Of a DNA stretch of 64,000 nucleotides, positions 37,211 through 46,541 are shown one piece after another. The notes under the pieces are model-generated. The model made no database searches. It was not told where the DNA came from and worked only from the letters and a program-made list of their open reading frames with translations. Every line of letters starts with the position of its first letter. The stretch's first letter is position 1. The stretch comes from JAGQYH01 sp041393015 (lineage in GTDB: Bacteria > Bacteroidota > Bacteroidia > Chitinophagales > JADIYW01). The position numbers and the translations under genes were made by a program. The DNA lies in NCBI GenBank assembly GCA_041393015.1, contig JAWKKV010000005.1:62001-126000 (forward strand). Direction: 5' to 3'.

Positions 37211-37697
37211 TTAAGAATTATTTACCCAAAATGCATATTTAACACCTAGCTCTAATACCAAACTCACCACCATTGCTAACAGAACCTCCAAGAAGTTAGT
37301 TCTTAAACCTGATGTAGCAAAGCCAACTGTTCCTCACCATATATACTTAAATTGTATTAAAGTAATGCTGATAGCCTCCTTGTGCTCCTACACAATAATA
37401 TTAAATTGATCTAAATCTAAAATCTATAAACTCCTAAAAAATGGACTTGAAGACTTCCATTGGTAATACTATATTCGGAGAAATTCCAATAAAATGAGTA
37501 CCAGTTCCAATGTCGAAACCAATATTACCCAACACCATGCCTTCACTTCCAATCCTTCTCTTCAAATCGAATTGAATAAAACATCCGTTCAAATCGTAAT
37601 TTAATTCCATCGGTAGCGCCTACTGCTCCACCTGCAAAGGCATTGATACTAATAAATAATACACTAAACAGAATAATTAATAATTGAATTTTCTCAT
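37211..37697 (-). pseudogene. Decayed small envelope protein gene, copy A
   Basis: Starts at ATG 37697 as MRK and, with one base restored, continues QLLIILFSVLFISINAFAGG (signal peptide), VGATDGIKLRFE. After a frame change come RRIGSEGMVLGNIGFDIGTG and HFIGISPNIV, then VGAQGGYQHYFN and, in another frame, LELGVKYAFWVNNS before the stop at 37211. Several frameshifts and stops break it. The pattern suggests a small outer-membrane or periplasmic beta protein. Clearly paralogous to copy B at 37904-38411. Confidence 0.7.
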
Positions 37698-37875
37698 TTC
37701 AAACATTTTAATTTTAAAAATATTAATATAATATCAAATATAAATATATTTCATTGTGTGTGATACTTGCAAATAGTTTGTCCACAAATTGATTATACCT
37801 ATCTAAACACAAGATATTTGTACCTTTAATTCCATAATAAATAGCCCTTATCTTATATTTCCTGATATTTGATTG

Positions 37876-37900
37876 AAAAAAATCTCAATTAAATTGAGCC
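37876..37900 (-). terminator. Terminator of decayed copy B
   Basis: CTCAATT (37884-37890) and AATTGAG (37892-37898) form a hairpin followed on the minus strand by a run of T. Located just after the stop of the decayed gene at 37904. Confidence 0.6.
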
Positions 37901-37903
37901 TTT

Positions 37904-38411
37904 TTATTTAAACAAGTTTACTTTATCAAAATTTACTCCGATATCCCAAATAATTGCTCCAGTTCTTCTCTACTTCCCTACAAAAGTATTAAATTTTGTC
38001 TACTGATCCCATACCTAATATACGGCTCCGTAAATACGATTGATTCATTAAAAAGTATTGGAACCTCGCTCCAAGTCCTACTCTGTTGGATGATCCAACC
38101 AAATCAAAATAACCACCATACTAATGGACTAGATTCTTTACCACCATTAAGTAGTATTTATTCAGACTGATATAAGTTTGCAAACCAGTTCCAATATCAA
38201 ATAAACTCCACAACTCCATGTTGATTGATGAACCGATATATTTTCCCTCAAATCTAAACGGCAAATAAGTATTTGTGTTATTTCCTCCAAAAATTATTTT
38301 AACCCCTGTTGCAGGCGTTAGTCCAACAGAACCACCACTCGCTTGAACATTTTGATTACTTAACAATAAACCTGCTAGCATTACAAACAATAACTGAATT
38401 TTTCTCATCAC
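37904..38411 (-). pseudogene. Decayed small envelope protein gene, copy B
   Basis: MMRKIQLLFVMLAGLLLS signal peptide, then GGSVGLTPATGVKIIFGG, RFEGKYIGSSINMELWSLFD and IGTGLQTYISLNKYY in one frame to 38121; the similarity continues in other frames as VGSSNRVGLGARFQYFLMNQ and ends WDIGVNFDKVNLFK with a stop at 37904, a typical beta-barrel-like C-terminus. At least two frameshifts separate the parts. Paralog of copy A. The intact ancestor would have been about 165 residues. Confidence 0.7.
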
Positions 38412-38584
38412 TTTTTTATTTTTTTAAATTTAAAAATTGAGTCGTTTTTACATTATAATATGTCCTCAAATATATTCCACAATGTATAAAAAATGCAAAT
38501 AATTTGTCCACAATATGATGATTACTTCGCATTGTTTTTAAGAGTCTAAAACAATCTACATTGCATAAAAAACAATAAATCATT

Positions 38585-39868
38585 TTATTGAGGCACGCTA
38601 AAAGTGCTGCTAAACGATTCAGGATTAAGTACTAAAAGATTATTCAAATCGACGAAGGAAACAGCATAAATACCTTTAGAAGCACTTGCTTTTGCCACCA
38701 TAATATAACCTTCTGCAAAATAACCGGAAGTATAATCCTTGATATCATATGGTTGAACAGTAGTTGTGCGATAAGAATGATTATGCCCCGTAAACATTAC
38801 TGGTTGATGAGAAGTTTGAAATATATCTAAAAATTCCTTTCTCAATTCATTAGGTGTACTGCCTAAATAATCGTTCCACCAACTGCTGCCAGTATTTATT
38901 GGATAATGCTGAACAACAACATGTTGCTGATTACTTTCAGCCGATGATTGACACAACTCTTGGAACCATTCAGCTGTTCTGTTTTTATAGTACAATGCCG
39001 GACCAGTATTGGTTAATGACTCCAAGCTTACCATAGCAACGGGTTGTTGCATAAATTGATTTAATTGAGTAAATCTCAATCCTTTATAAACGAAAGAATA
39101 ATTAAATTCTGCTGATGATATGGCTGGAAACCAAGTCGTATTTCTATCAAAATTAAAAGATGTACCGCTTTCTTCATCCGTATTTCTTAAAGCTTTATTG
39201 TATCTACTTCTCACAAATTGAGCCGTTCCTAAATTACTAAACAAGCCTCCTAAATTATGACCATAGCTCCCATCGCCGTATTGATAAGGATCCCAATCGT
39301 GGTTGCCATTACCGGGAAAAAACAAAATATCTTCGTCAAATTGATTGAACAATCGATTGATTTCTCTTTTAGCGATATCATTCTCATCATTAGGTAAGGC
39401 AAATCCAAATGCTCTATCCTTTACAATATCGCCTGCTAACAAAACAATTTCAGGTTTTAAAATCTTACGATCTTCTCCTTCTTCAAAATCACCATCATGA
39501 AATTCTAAATTATAGTTGTCAATATTGTTGATTCGATCTATCCAATTTAACAATTGAGGGTAAGTGTTTCCTCTCATGTTTAATTCAGAATCACCGATGA
39601 CAAAGAAAACAAAGGGTTCATCCTCTTCTAAACTATTAACGACTTCTGTTTGATTTAAAGCAATTTCCTCTAGCGCTTGTTCCTCTAGCGCATTAAATGC
39701 CTCTAATTGTTCTTTAACTGCGTTGTATGTATCATTATTTTCAAGTGCTTCTTTAAAAGCTTCCTGTTGATCCGTAGACAATTCTTGTTCAATAACTTTT
39801 TCATTGGTGCATGAAACAGAAACAAGAGTTAAGGCTATAATTAGTAAATAGTAAGTTTTAAAATTCAT
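38585..39868 (-). CDS. Calcineurin-like metallophosphoesterase lipoprotein
   Basis: 427 residues, lipobox VSVSC (Cys 20), then an acidic helical linker (about 25-85). The phosphoesterase domain shows LLAGDIVKD (GDxxxD), FFPGNGNHDWDP (GNHD), VVVQHYP and FTGHNHSYR (GHxH). The first metal motif, normally DxH, appears as GDSELN, with Glu in place of His, which may change metal binding. Probably an outer-membrane-anchored, periplasmic or surface phosphodiesterase/phosphatase. Substrate unknown. Monocistronic. Confidence 0.85.
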   Translation of the reverse strand: MNFKTYYLLIIALTLVSVSCTNEKVIEQELSTDQQEAFKEALENNDTYNAVKEQLEAFNALEEQALEEIALNQTEVVNSLEEDEPFVFFVIGDSELNMRGNTYPQLLNWIDRINNIDNYNLEFHDGDFEEGEDRKILKPEIVLLAGDIVKDRAFGFALPNDENDIAKREINRLFNQFDEDILFFPGNGNHDWDPYQYGDGSYGHNLGGLFSNLGTAQFVRSRYNKALRNTDEESGTSFNFDRNTTWFPAISSAEFNYSFVYKGLRFTQLNQFMQQPVAMVSLESLTNTGPALYYKNRTAEWFQELCQSSAESNQQHVVVQHYPINTGSSWWNDYLGSTPNELRKEFLDIFQTSHQPVMFTGHNHSYRTTTVQPYDIKDYTSGYFAEGYIMVAKASASKGIYAVSFVDLNNLLVLNPESFSSTFSVPQ

Positions 39869-39912
39869 TACAGTTCATTTTAGGAACTCTAATATAAAGA
39901 TTAACACATATA

Positions 39913-40641
39913 CTAAACTTTAAATATCACATCACTATCTGCTACTCTTACTCTTGGCCCATAAATACCTTCCGGTAAAGCCTTCCCTACGCCAATGATC
40001 ATATTAATCTCAGCACCGCTTGGTAAGCCTAAGAATTTTTTCACTCTTACGGAGTCATACCCTTCCATTGGACAACTATCATAACCTTCTGCTTTCATAC
40101 TCAACATAAAGGTTTGTGCCGCTAATGCTGCACTTTTATGCACTACAACTCTCATATCAGCACTCGATACTTCTCTAGCCATTGGTCTTGATAAACCTAC
40201 AACACCAACAATTGCTTTTTTGACCGTACTAAAAATGCCAAGAAAATCGCCTGCATATAAAAATGGAATAATTTTATTGTAATAATCCCCCACCATTTTT
40301 TCGTTTTTGGGAGAAGAACCATCGAATCCCTTTTTCGCTTGCTCGTAAACAAACTGGCTACGTTCTTTCCATTTATCCTTTCTGGTAACAATTACTACTA
40401 ATTCATTAGCTGTTTTGGCAGCTTTCTGTCCTAAACACATTTCGGCTACTGCGGCTTTTTTCTCAGGAGAAATAACTCTATAAAATTCCCATAATTGTAA
40501 ATTACTGCTATTGGGTGCTAAAACTGCTCTTTCTAAACTTCTGGTTACTGCTCCTTCATCCCAATCTGCTTGTTCATCATATATTCTAACAGATCTTCTC
40601 TCTTTTACTACTTTATCAAATGATTCTGTGGTTGTACTCAT
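39913..40641 (-). CDS. Nitroreductase family protein
   Basis: 242 residues, FMN-dependent NAD(P)H oxidoreductase fold: KERRSVRIYDEQAD at the N-terminus, LAPNSSNLQLWEFYRV (FMN site), and GLPSGAEINMIIGVGK near the C-terminus. A central insertion (FLYAGDFLGIFSTVKKAIVG) with hydrophobic character is longer than in small nitroreductases. Physiological substrate unknown. No operon partner. Confidence 0.88.
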   Translation of the reverse strand: MSTTTESFDKVVKERRSVRIYDEQADWDEGAVTRSLERAVLAPNSSNLQLWEFYRVISPEKKAAVAEMCLGQKAAKTANELVVIVTRKDKWKERSQFVYEQAKKGFDGSSPKNEKMVGDYYNKIIPFLYAGDFLGIFSTVKKAIVGVVGLSRPMAREVSSADMRVVVHKSAALAAQTFMLSMKAEGYDSCPMEGYDSVRVKKFLGLPSGAEINMIIGVGKALPEGIYGPRVRVADSDVIFKV

Positions 40642-40733
40642 GCTTTACTTATTTTGTCTTAATAACCCAAAATTACATTCGAAAGTTTAAAATCTTCGAG
40701 AATTATATCTTTACAGCATAATTTATCAATAAA

Positions 40734-41237
40734 ATGACAATATCAGAATGTATTAATTGGGTAAGTCAGCATCCAAATCCTGTTATCATTTATATGATCA
40801 CAGTGCCGGCGATTGCATTTATTTTATCAATGTTTTTTGATGAGACAGGTCATCAATCTCCAGGAAAATATCTTTTCTCTATATTGATTTATGCTACTGC
40901 TTTACCCGGCGTATTGGCTATCATCTTAAGTGGATACGATTTCCTTTTCTTAAGAACCGATCTTAAAAACGTAAACATATTGGTCTATTTCCTTCCAATT
41001 CTATCCATGGGATTTACTTTAGCCATTATCAATAGAGTGGTTAATATGACTCAAATACCCGGTTTTAAAAGACTTTCCGGTTTGATGATTATAATAGCCG
41101 TTACCAGCATCATTGTTTTTATTCTTCAAAGATTATTTATTGGTGTGGTCTTCTTTGGTTCTGTGTACATGTTTTTAGGCATGTTTGTGATTCTGTTTGT
41201 GATTATTAAAATTGGCTGGGAGAAGGCGTTTGGATAG
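40734..41237 (+). CDS. Hypothetical membrane protein
   Basis: 167 residues with about five hydrophobic helices (VIIYMITVPAIAFILSMFF, YLFSILIYATALPGVLAIIL, ILVYFLPILSMGFTLAII, LMIIIAVTSIIVFIL, FFGSVYMFLGMFVILFVIIK). No known family recognised. A TATCTTTA box lies about 25 bases upstream of the ATG. Followed by 200 bases rich in repeats. Confidence 0.6.
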   Translation: MTISECINWVSQHPNPVIIYMITVPAIAFILSMFFDETGHQSPGKYLFSILIYATALPGVLAIILSGYDFLFLRTDLKNVNILVYFLPILSMGFTLAIINRVVNMTQIPGFKRLSGLMIIIAVTSIIVFILQRLFIGVVFFGSVYMFLGMFVILFVIIKIGWEKAFG

Positions 41238-41249
41238 TTTCCTCCTACG

Positions 41250-41345
41250 CCTATCGGCTTCGGCGGATGAAAGATGTGCTGATGTGCTGATTGTTTGATG
41301 TGCTGATTTGTCAGTTGGAAATCAGAAATCGGAGATTGGATTGGT
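41250..41345. repeat. Intergenic low-complexity repeat strings
   Basis: CGCCTATCGGCTTCGGCGG can fold into a small hairpin. It is followed by three variants of GATGTGCTGATT and by GGAAATCAGAAATCGGAGATTGG; a similar GGAAGTCAGAAATTAGAAATT is at 29538. Such text-like strings are frequent in Bacteroidota spacers. Confidence 0.6.
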
Positions 41346-41437
41346 GTACATGTTTGTTACAAGTTCTTAGAAATTTTCAATCCGTTTCTCTTCATTCTTT
41401 AAAAACTAAAAGCCTAAGTCGCGCTCTTAAATAAAAA

Positions 41438-42115
41438 CTACATTAATGCTGTCTGATATTGGATTGAAATAGCTTCCATTTTTTCTTCAAAATTAGCTTC
41501 TGTAATTTTGTTATTTTCAAGTAATTGATTTGCTTCTAAAAAAACTTGTTCCAGTTTTTCTGCTTTTTTTACAGCATTATTAATGTTTTCTAAAACTTCA
41601 TCCGATAAAAACATCTTATAACCATCTTTCGTCTTTTTGAGTGGAAGTGTCTTCTCATTCCCTAATATTTTGAGGGTGAGTTGTGAAATATTATTCTCAT
41701 CCGGCTCTGTCGCAGAAACGAATTCATAATCAGATGAATTTCTCTCTTTTAGTTGTGCTCCAATTAGAGTGGCACTCAGCGTAAAACTTCTTATTTTCAT
41801 TCCTGCATAACCATCCAGTGCTATCTTCAACTCTCCTTTTTGGTTTTTCTTTGTATGATTAGGAAATTTCTCTGCAGTAGCATTGCGAAATTTATCAAAT
41901 GCAATAAGCCCTTTTTCACTAACTCCATCAAATGTAGCTATGGCTTCTGCAGATTCCTTATCATAAAAATATGGAAGTGGATTTTCAGTATTGGGTCGTT
42001 GACTTATTAATCCCATAGACTCCACAAATTTTTCAGGAGTGCTTGTATTGTACAAATTCTGTGTACATGACAAAAGTGGTAGTAGAAACATTAAAAAAAG
42101 TATACGGGATAACAT
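41438..42115 (-). CDS. Putative lipoprotein of unknown function
   Basis: 225 residues, short signal peptide with lipobox LLSC (Cys 17). The mature part starts with TPEKFVESMGLISQ, has a central alpha/beta region (SFTLSATLIGAQLKERN; LTLKILGNEKTLPLKKTKDGYKMF) and a C-terminal helical, coiled-coil-like segment. The central part resembles DUF4878-like scaffolds only loosely. No partner. The 258 bases upstream to 42374 contain no other convincing gene. Confidence 0.65.
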   Translation of the reverse strand: MLSRILFLMFLLPLLSCTQNLYNTSTPEKFVESMGLISQRPNTENPLPYFYDKESAEAIATFDGVSEKGLIAFDKFRNATAEKFPNHTKKNQKGELKIALDGYAGMKIRSFTLSATLIGAQLKERNSSDYEFVSATEPDENNISQLTLKILGNEKTLPLKKTKDGYKMFLSDEVLENINNAVKKAEKLEQVFLEANQLLENNKITEANFEEKMEAISIQYQTALM

Positions 42116-42373
42116 CTTGCTTTATTTAGTTGAAATCAAATATATAATTAAATTGATTCATTTGCTTGAAGAAAAAACCGTCTATAATGCTATCTATTCC
42201 TTCAACTTTTGGCTTACGTTTGCGCCTGAGATTGCGCTTAAAAATTCAAAGGATATAATTAAGTTTGAACGTTGAAAATTAGAACTACTTTCTACATTTC
42301 TAAGACCTGGAAGTGCGTTCTTCTTATTCAAAATAACATTTTCAAGAGCTATCATACACTGAAAGGTTATTAT

Positions 42374-43174
42374 TTACCCCATCTTAGCTACGTCTATCAT
42401 AGCATCTTCTACTTCATGTACTAACGATTCGAATTTGGGTGTTCGTTTGGTATTTCGATCTCTTTCAAATGGAAGATCTACATGAATATGTTTTACAAAT
42501 CTAGAGGGTGCGGCTTTCATGATATAGATGTCATCGCCTAAATAAACTGCTTCTGAAATATCGTGGGTAACAAAAATGATAGTCGGATGGAATTTATGCC
42601 ATAGTTCTAACAACAAATCTTGCATTTGTAATCTCGTATTGATATCCAATGCACCAAATGGCTCATCCATCAAAAGAATCTCAGGATTGGCCAATAAACT
42701 TCTCGCAATAGCTACTCTTTGCAACTGTCCACCCGATAGTGTTGGATATTGTGCATACTTCTTTTCGTGCCCCTCTAAACCGACCAACTTGATGAACTCC
42801 ATGGCCTTTTCATCGCGCTCTTTCTTACTGACGCCTTTGAATTTAAGGGCTAGACTTACATTGTCTAAAACCGTCATCCACGGCAAAGAAGAATACTGTT
42901 GAAATACCATACTCACTCTAACGTCAGCAGTTCTAATTTTATCGTGCACCAATATTTCTCCACTAGAAGGTTCTTGCAATCCAGCAACATATCTTAAAAT
43001 AGTTGATTTACCGCAGCCCGACATGCCTAATATAACAGCAAACTGACCTTGTGCCGGTTTATCTTCTATCAAAAAGTCAAGATCTTGGATGATGTATTTT
43101 TGACCATCGTAAGTTTGAGAGACTTTTTTTAGCTCAATTATGTTTTTGCTGCTTGTATCTTTAAATTCAACCAC
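42374..43174 (-). CDS. ABC transporter ATP-binding protein (nitrate/sulfonate/taurine type)
   Basis: 266 residues. Walker A GMSGCGKST (about 50-58), signature LSGGQLQRVAIARS, Walker B EILLMDEPFGALD, switch His in FVTHD. Closest in pattern to the SsuB/TauB/NrtD group that energises uptake of small organic or oxyanion solutes. Last gene of a seven-gene minus-strand cluster; the permease, the fused binding protein and an oxygenase are upstream with gaps of 10-30 bases. Not in a typical sulfonate locus, so the substrate is open. Confidence 0.92.
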   Translation of the reverse strand: MVEFKDTSSKNIIELKKVSQTYDGQKYIIQDLDFLIEDKPAQGQFAVILGMSGCGKSTILRYVAGLQEPSSGEILVHDKIRTADVRVSMVFQQYSSLPWMTVLDNVSLALKFKGVSKKERDEKAMEFIKLVGLEGHEKKYAQYPTLSGGQLQRVAIARSLLANPEILLMDEPFGALDINTRLQMQDLLLELWHKFHPTIIFVTHDISEAVYLGDDIYIMKAAPSRFVKHIHVDLPFERDRNTKRTPKFESLVHEVEDAMIDVAKMG

Positions 43175-43193
43175 TTTGCTAGTTTCCTTTTAA

Positions 43194-43877
43194 TTATTTG
43201 CCGGGAAGATATTTTTCCAATCCATCCCAAAATAATATTTCCAGTTCAATTGCTTTAATAGCGCCCAACCTAATCATACTTTCTTCTGTAGACGTTTTCG
43301 CCCATGGCCGTAAAGCATCAATCATTTCGGAATAATGTTCTTCATCTAAAGCGGTATGCACAATCCAAAACTCCAAATGCTCTTCCGTCAAGATCTTATG
43401 CTTTCTTAAGCCTTCTAATATTTTTAGGTATTCGGCTGTAGTGAAAAATTCTGTGCCCGGTCCAAGTGCTCCTAAACTTTCTAAAAAGTGTCCTTCTTCG
43501 CAAAGGTCTAACAAATTCTCTACACATGCCCGTGTATTGGGTAACGGCGAAGCGCTCATTAAATCTGCTTGTGACAAGCCTAAACCTTTGGCATAATTCT
43601 CATACAACACTCTATGTGATGCTGCAATTTTACCTTCTCCATGTTCTTCCCAAAGATTTTCCATGATGGGCATTCTAGTTCTATCATCCGGTACATTGGC
43701 TGCCGCTGCGGCTAAAAATCTTGGAAAATAAGCACAGTAAATGCTGTATTGTAAAGTAAAAAATTTCAATTGCTCTTTGCTTAAACTGCCATCCGCCAAT
43801 CTATTCAGAAAAGGATGATCTAAAATTTGATCGATCTTAGGTTGTAGTTCATTTTGCAGATGTGCGAAAAAATCCAT
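43194..43877 (-). CDS. Heme-oxygenase-fold dimetal oxygenase (TenA/PqqC/CADD-like)
   Basis: 227 residues, all-helical TenA/PqqC-like fold. Residues E81, H88 (E-x6-H), E143, H174, D178 and H181 (H-x3-D-x2-H) reproduce the metal-ligand pattern of the CADD / heme-oxygenase-like diiron oxidase group. It therefore looks like a metal-dependent oxygenase rather than a thiaminase; the TenA catalytic Cys pattern was not recognised. Placed between the ABC permease and ATPase genes (gaps 10 and 19 bases), implying the transported compound or a lipid/cofactor is its substrate. The reaction is unknown. Confidence 0.75.
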   Translation of the reverse strand: MDFFAHLQNELQPKIDQILDHPFLNRLADGSLSKEQLKFFTLQYSIYCAYFPRFLAAAAANVPDDRTRMPIMENLWEEHGEGKIAASHRVLYENYAKGLGLSQADLMSASPLPNTRACVENLLDLCEEGHFLESLGALGPGTEFFTTAEYLKILEGLRKHKILTEEHLEFWIVHTALDEEHYSEMIDALRPWAKTSTEESMIRLGAIKAIELEILFWDGLEKYLPGK

Positions 43878-43887
43878 ATTTATTTGT

Positions 43888-44928
43888 TTAAGCTAATTTT
43901 CTTTTCAAAACTAATTTCCTTACTCTATAAATGATTACCAAAAATACCAATGAATGGATCACCCAAACGGTTCCTCCAAATGCTTCATATAAAATTTTGG
44001 TATCTAAAAAGCCCGTAAACTCATTGATGAATAAAACCAAGTAACCCCCTAATGCCACCCATAAAAGAGTATTCCAAAAGTAGTTGAGCATTAAATTTAA
44101 AGAGCTTTGATTTTTAAGCTTTTCACCATGTTTGCCTTGCTGATATTTATGAGGAAAAAATTCCTTATCTAAATAAAGAAAGAGTTTATCCTGTAAAAAG
44201 CCAATGAGAATGATAATAATCAATAAAGCGAAAACTTTATCAGATCGACCTTGCCTTAAGCCGGCTCGCCATATCAACGCTCCAATTCCTCCTTGATTTC
44301 CTAAACTTTCAGCTATAATGATATATGTCCACGAGATAGCAGTCAATACCCTAATATCATCTGATAAACGAGCGATAACTGCTGGAATGTAAACCGACTT
44401 AATTACTTGCCAATTACTAGCGCCTAAAGTATAGACGGTTTTATAGTAAACATCATCTATTTCATCAATTCTTTGAACGACGATTGGTAAGAGGTAAATA
44501 AAAATACCGAAAGCTAAGAAGTGGACTTTCATTCCAATATTGATACCAAACCAAATAATGAAAAGTCCGGTAACTGCGGTTAAAGGAACAAATCTCAACG
44601 CATCTACTTGTCTTTGAAACGTGCCTCTAAAAAATGGGAAAAGACCAATTAAAAAGCCAAAAGGAATGGCGATTAATACAGCCTCTAAATATCCCGCTAA
44701 GTTTAAACCAATAGACTTTGTGATATTGGTCATCAATTGATTTTCTCGAAACATCTCTCCTACAGACAATAAAACTGCCCAAGGTTTTGGAAGAATTGCA
44801 CCGGAAATTAAGGGATCTTGACCCACTGTTAAGACAAACCAGATTAAAAATAGTATTCCAAAGCCAAGAATAGATAGAATTACCTTGGTTTGGGCATTGA
44901 GTGTACCTTTTAATTTAAATAACGACAT
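43888..44928 (-). CDS. ABC transporter permease with C-terminal extra helices
   Basis: 346 residues. Binding-protein-dependent permease domain (about 60-260) with the EAA loop VYTLGASNWQVIKSVYIPAV that docks the ATPase, and ESLGNQGGIGALIW. Unlike ordinary permeases of this class (about 250-280 residues), about 80 more residues follow, with two hydrophobic helices (FWNTLLWVALGGYLVLFI and VWVIHSLVFLVIIYRV) and a basic end. The extra helices may contact cluster partners. Gap to the binding-protein gene is 27 bases. Confidence 0.88.
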   Translation of the reverse strand: MSLFKLKGTLNAQTKVILSILGFGILFLIWFVLTVGQDPLISGAILPKPWAVLLSVGEMFRENQLMTNITKSIGLNLAGYLEAVLIAIPFGFLIGLFPFFRGTFQRQVDALRFVPLTAVTGLFIIWFGINIGMKVHFLAFGIFIYLLPIVVQRIDEIDDVYYKTVYTLGASNWQVIKSVYIPAVIARLSDDIRVLTAISWTYIIIAESLGNQGGIGALIWRAGLRQGRSDKVFALLIIIILIGFLQDKLFLYLDKEFFPHKYQQGKHGEKLKNQSSLNLMLNYFWNTLLWVALGGYLVLFINEFTGFLDTKILYEAFGGTVWVIHSLVFLVIIYRVRKLVLKRKLA

Positions 44929-44955
44929 TCCGATAGTTCCGTTTAACTAAAACTA

Positions 44956-46488
44956 TTATTTCAACAATTGGAAATCGGTTCTTCTATTTTGAGCCTTACA
45001 TTCTTCAGTTGCATTTGACTCACAGCCAGCTACCGGTTTGTTTGGGCCATTTCCAACAATAATGAATCTATTAGGACTCATATTGTATTGCTTTTGAAGA
45101 TAATCAGCTACAGATTGTGCTCTCTTTTTAGATAACTCAACATTCATTTGATAACTACCTACATTGTCCGTATTTCCTTCCACTCTTACTCTACTGTTGC
45201 CGAATGCTTTGGCGACCTCAGAGAATTGTAAATCAATAATGGTTTTGGCGTTTGCATCTAAAGTATACTGTCCGGTAGCAAAACTGATACTCACCGGTTT
45301 ACTTGCTACTGCAGGAGCCGTTTTATCTTCTTCTGTTGCCGGTTGAAATTCCTTTTGCCCTTCCGCGTTATGGGCGGCTCCATTTAACTGAGCGCTATTC
45401 ATTGCTCCTGGGTAAGCTAACATTCTCCAACTATAAGGTGTTTGTGCAAATCCTAATGCAATGTATTCATTGGTCATTTTTGTGTACAATATCTCGCCTG
45501 TAACACCTTTATAATCTGTGTTTTTACCAAAGAAATTTAAGTTGTCACCATGATTCGTTAATCTAACATTGTTGATTGAAGCTAAGGCATCATCATCAGA
45601 GAAGAAAGTACCTTCTGCCATAATTCTGGCTGCTTTAAGCTTGTTTTCTTGAGAAGAGTTAATCTCAGCTGCACCTTTCATCCAACCTTCATAAAAACTA
45701 TTCAATTCATCTTTGTGTTCATCAATCCATTCTTTTTTGGCTATGAAAACGTCCGCTACAATATGAGAAGCTTCTCTTGTACTTTGTAAAACAGTTGATC
45801 CCGGAACTTCTCTAATTGAGATTTCATCATCCGGACTCCAAACTACTGCTGCATCTACATTTTTGTCGCCTTTAAAAGCTGTTGCTGCGTCGATGGCACT
45901 TGGTACTTCTAAAATATTCACATCAGAAAGTGTCATATCAGCTGCTTCTAGCATCCATAATAAAAATGTTTGCGAAGGTGTTGAAGGCGTTACTGCTACT
46001 GTTTTTCCTTTTAGGTCGTTGATACTATTGATACCTCTTTTCGCAATAATAGCATCGCCACCTCTACTCCAATCCACTTGAAAAACAATTCTTGGATCAA
46101 ATTCTTTTAAACCTTCCATTTCTGTAGGTAAAGCATCTGCTGTTGTTCCAATTAAATCAACATCACCCGCTTTCCAAGCTTGCCTGTTAGCATCAAAATC
46201 GTCAATTACTTCAAAAGCTACATCAATACCATATTCTTTAGAAAATCTAGAATTACTATTGGCATCAAATCCTTCGTTAAAATAAAATCCCGGAGCATAT
46301 CCACCCCAAGAAAAAACGCCCACTTTTACATCTGCTTTGCCTTTCTTTTTGGTGCCGGTGTTTTCCGTTTTAATAAAGTTTTCTTTTATATTTTCGGAAT
46401 TAGTCAGTTTTAGAATTAGAAATCCAATTCCTCCAACTATTAAAAGTGTAATCAGTAATTTTGAAAATGTGGTTAGTTTCGCCGCCAT
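44956..46488 (-). CDS. Periplasmic substrate-binding domain fused to OmpA peptidoglycan-binding domain
   Basis: 510 residues. One N-terminal membrane helix (FSKLLITLLIVGGIGFLILK) without an obvious signal-peptidase site, so probably a stable inner-membrane anchor. Residues about 50-330 form a NMT1/TauA-like solute-binding domain (GVFSWGGYAPGFYFNEGF, AGDVDLIGTTADALPTEM, DLKGKTVAVTPSTPSQTFLL). After an acidic linker, residues about 395-510 form an OmpA domain (EGNTDNVGSYQMNVELSKKR, DYL, NRRTDFQLLK) that binds peptidoglycan. Thus it tethers the inner membrane to the cell wall while presenting ligand to the adjacent permease. Similar fusions are annotated in Bacteroidota without known ligand. Confidence 0.88.
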   Translation of the reverse strand: MAAKLTTFSKLLITLLIVGGIGFLILKLTNSENIKENFIKTENTGTKKKGKADVKVGVFSWGGYAPGFYFNEGFDANSNSRFSKEYGIDVAFEVIDDFDANRQAWKAGDVDLIGTTADALPTEMEGLKEFDPRIVFQVDWSRGGDAIIAKRGINSINDLKGKTVAVTPSTPSQTFLLWMLEAADMTLSDVNILEVPSAIDAATAFKGDKNVDAAVVWSPDDEISIREVPGSTVLQSTREASHIVADVFIAKKEWIDEHKDELNSFYEGWMKGAAEINSSQENKLKAARIMAEGTFFSDDDALASINNVRLTNHGDNLNFFGKNTDYKGVTGEILYTKMTNEYIALGFAQTPYSWRMLAYPGAMNSAQLNGAAHNAEGQKEFQPATEEDKTAPAVASKPVSISFATGQYTLDANAKTIIDLQFSEVAKAFGNSRVRVEGNTDNVGSYQMNVELSKKRAQSVADYLQKQYNMSPNRFIIVGNGPNKPVAGCESNATEECKAQNRRTDFQLLK

Positions 46489-46541
46489 TATTTTAGTGTT
46501 TAGTAGTTAGTATTTGGTATATGATATATGGTATTTAGTAA

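Noticed and set aside
42039..42275. 78-codon + frame opposite the 41438 lipoprotein start
   Set aside because: Overlaps the signal-peptide coding region of a better-supported gene and has no recognisable features.
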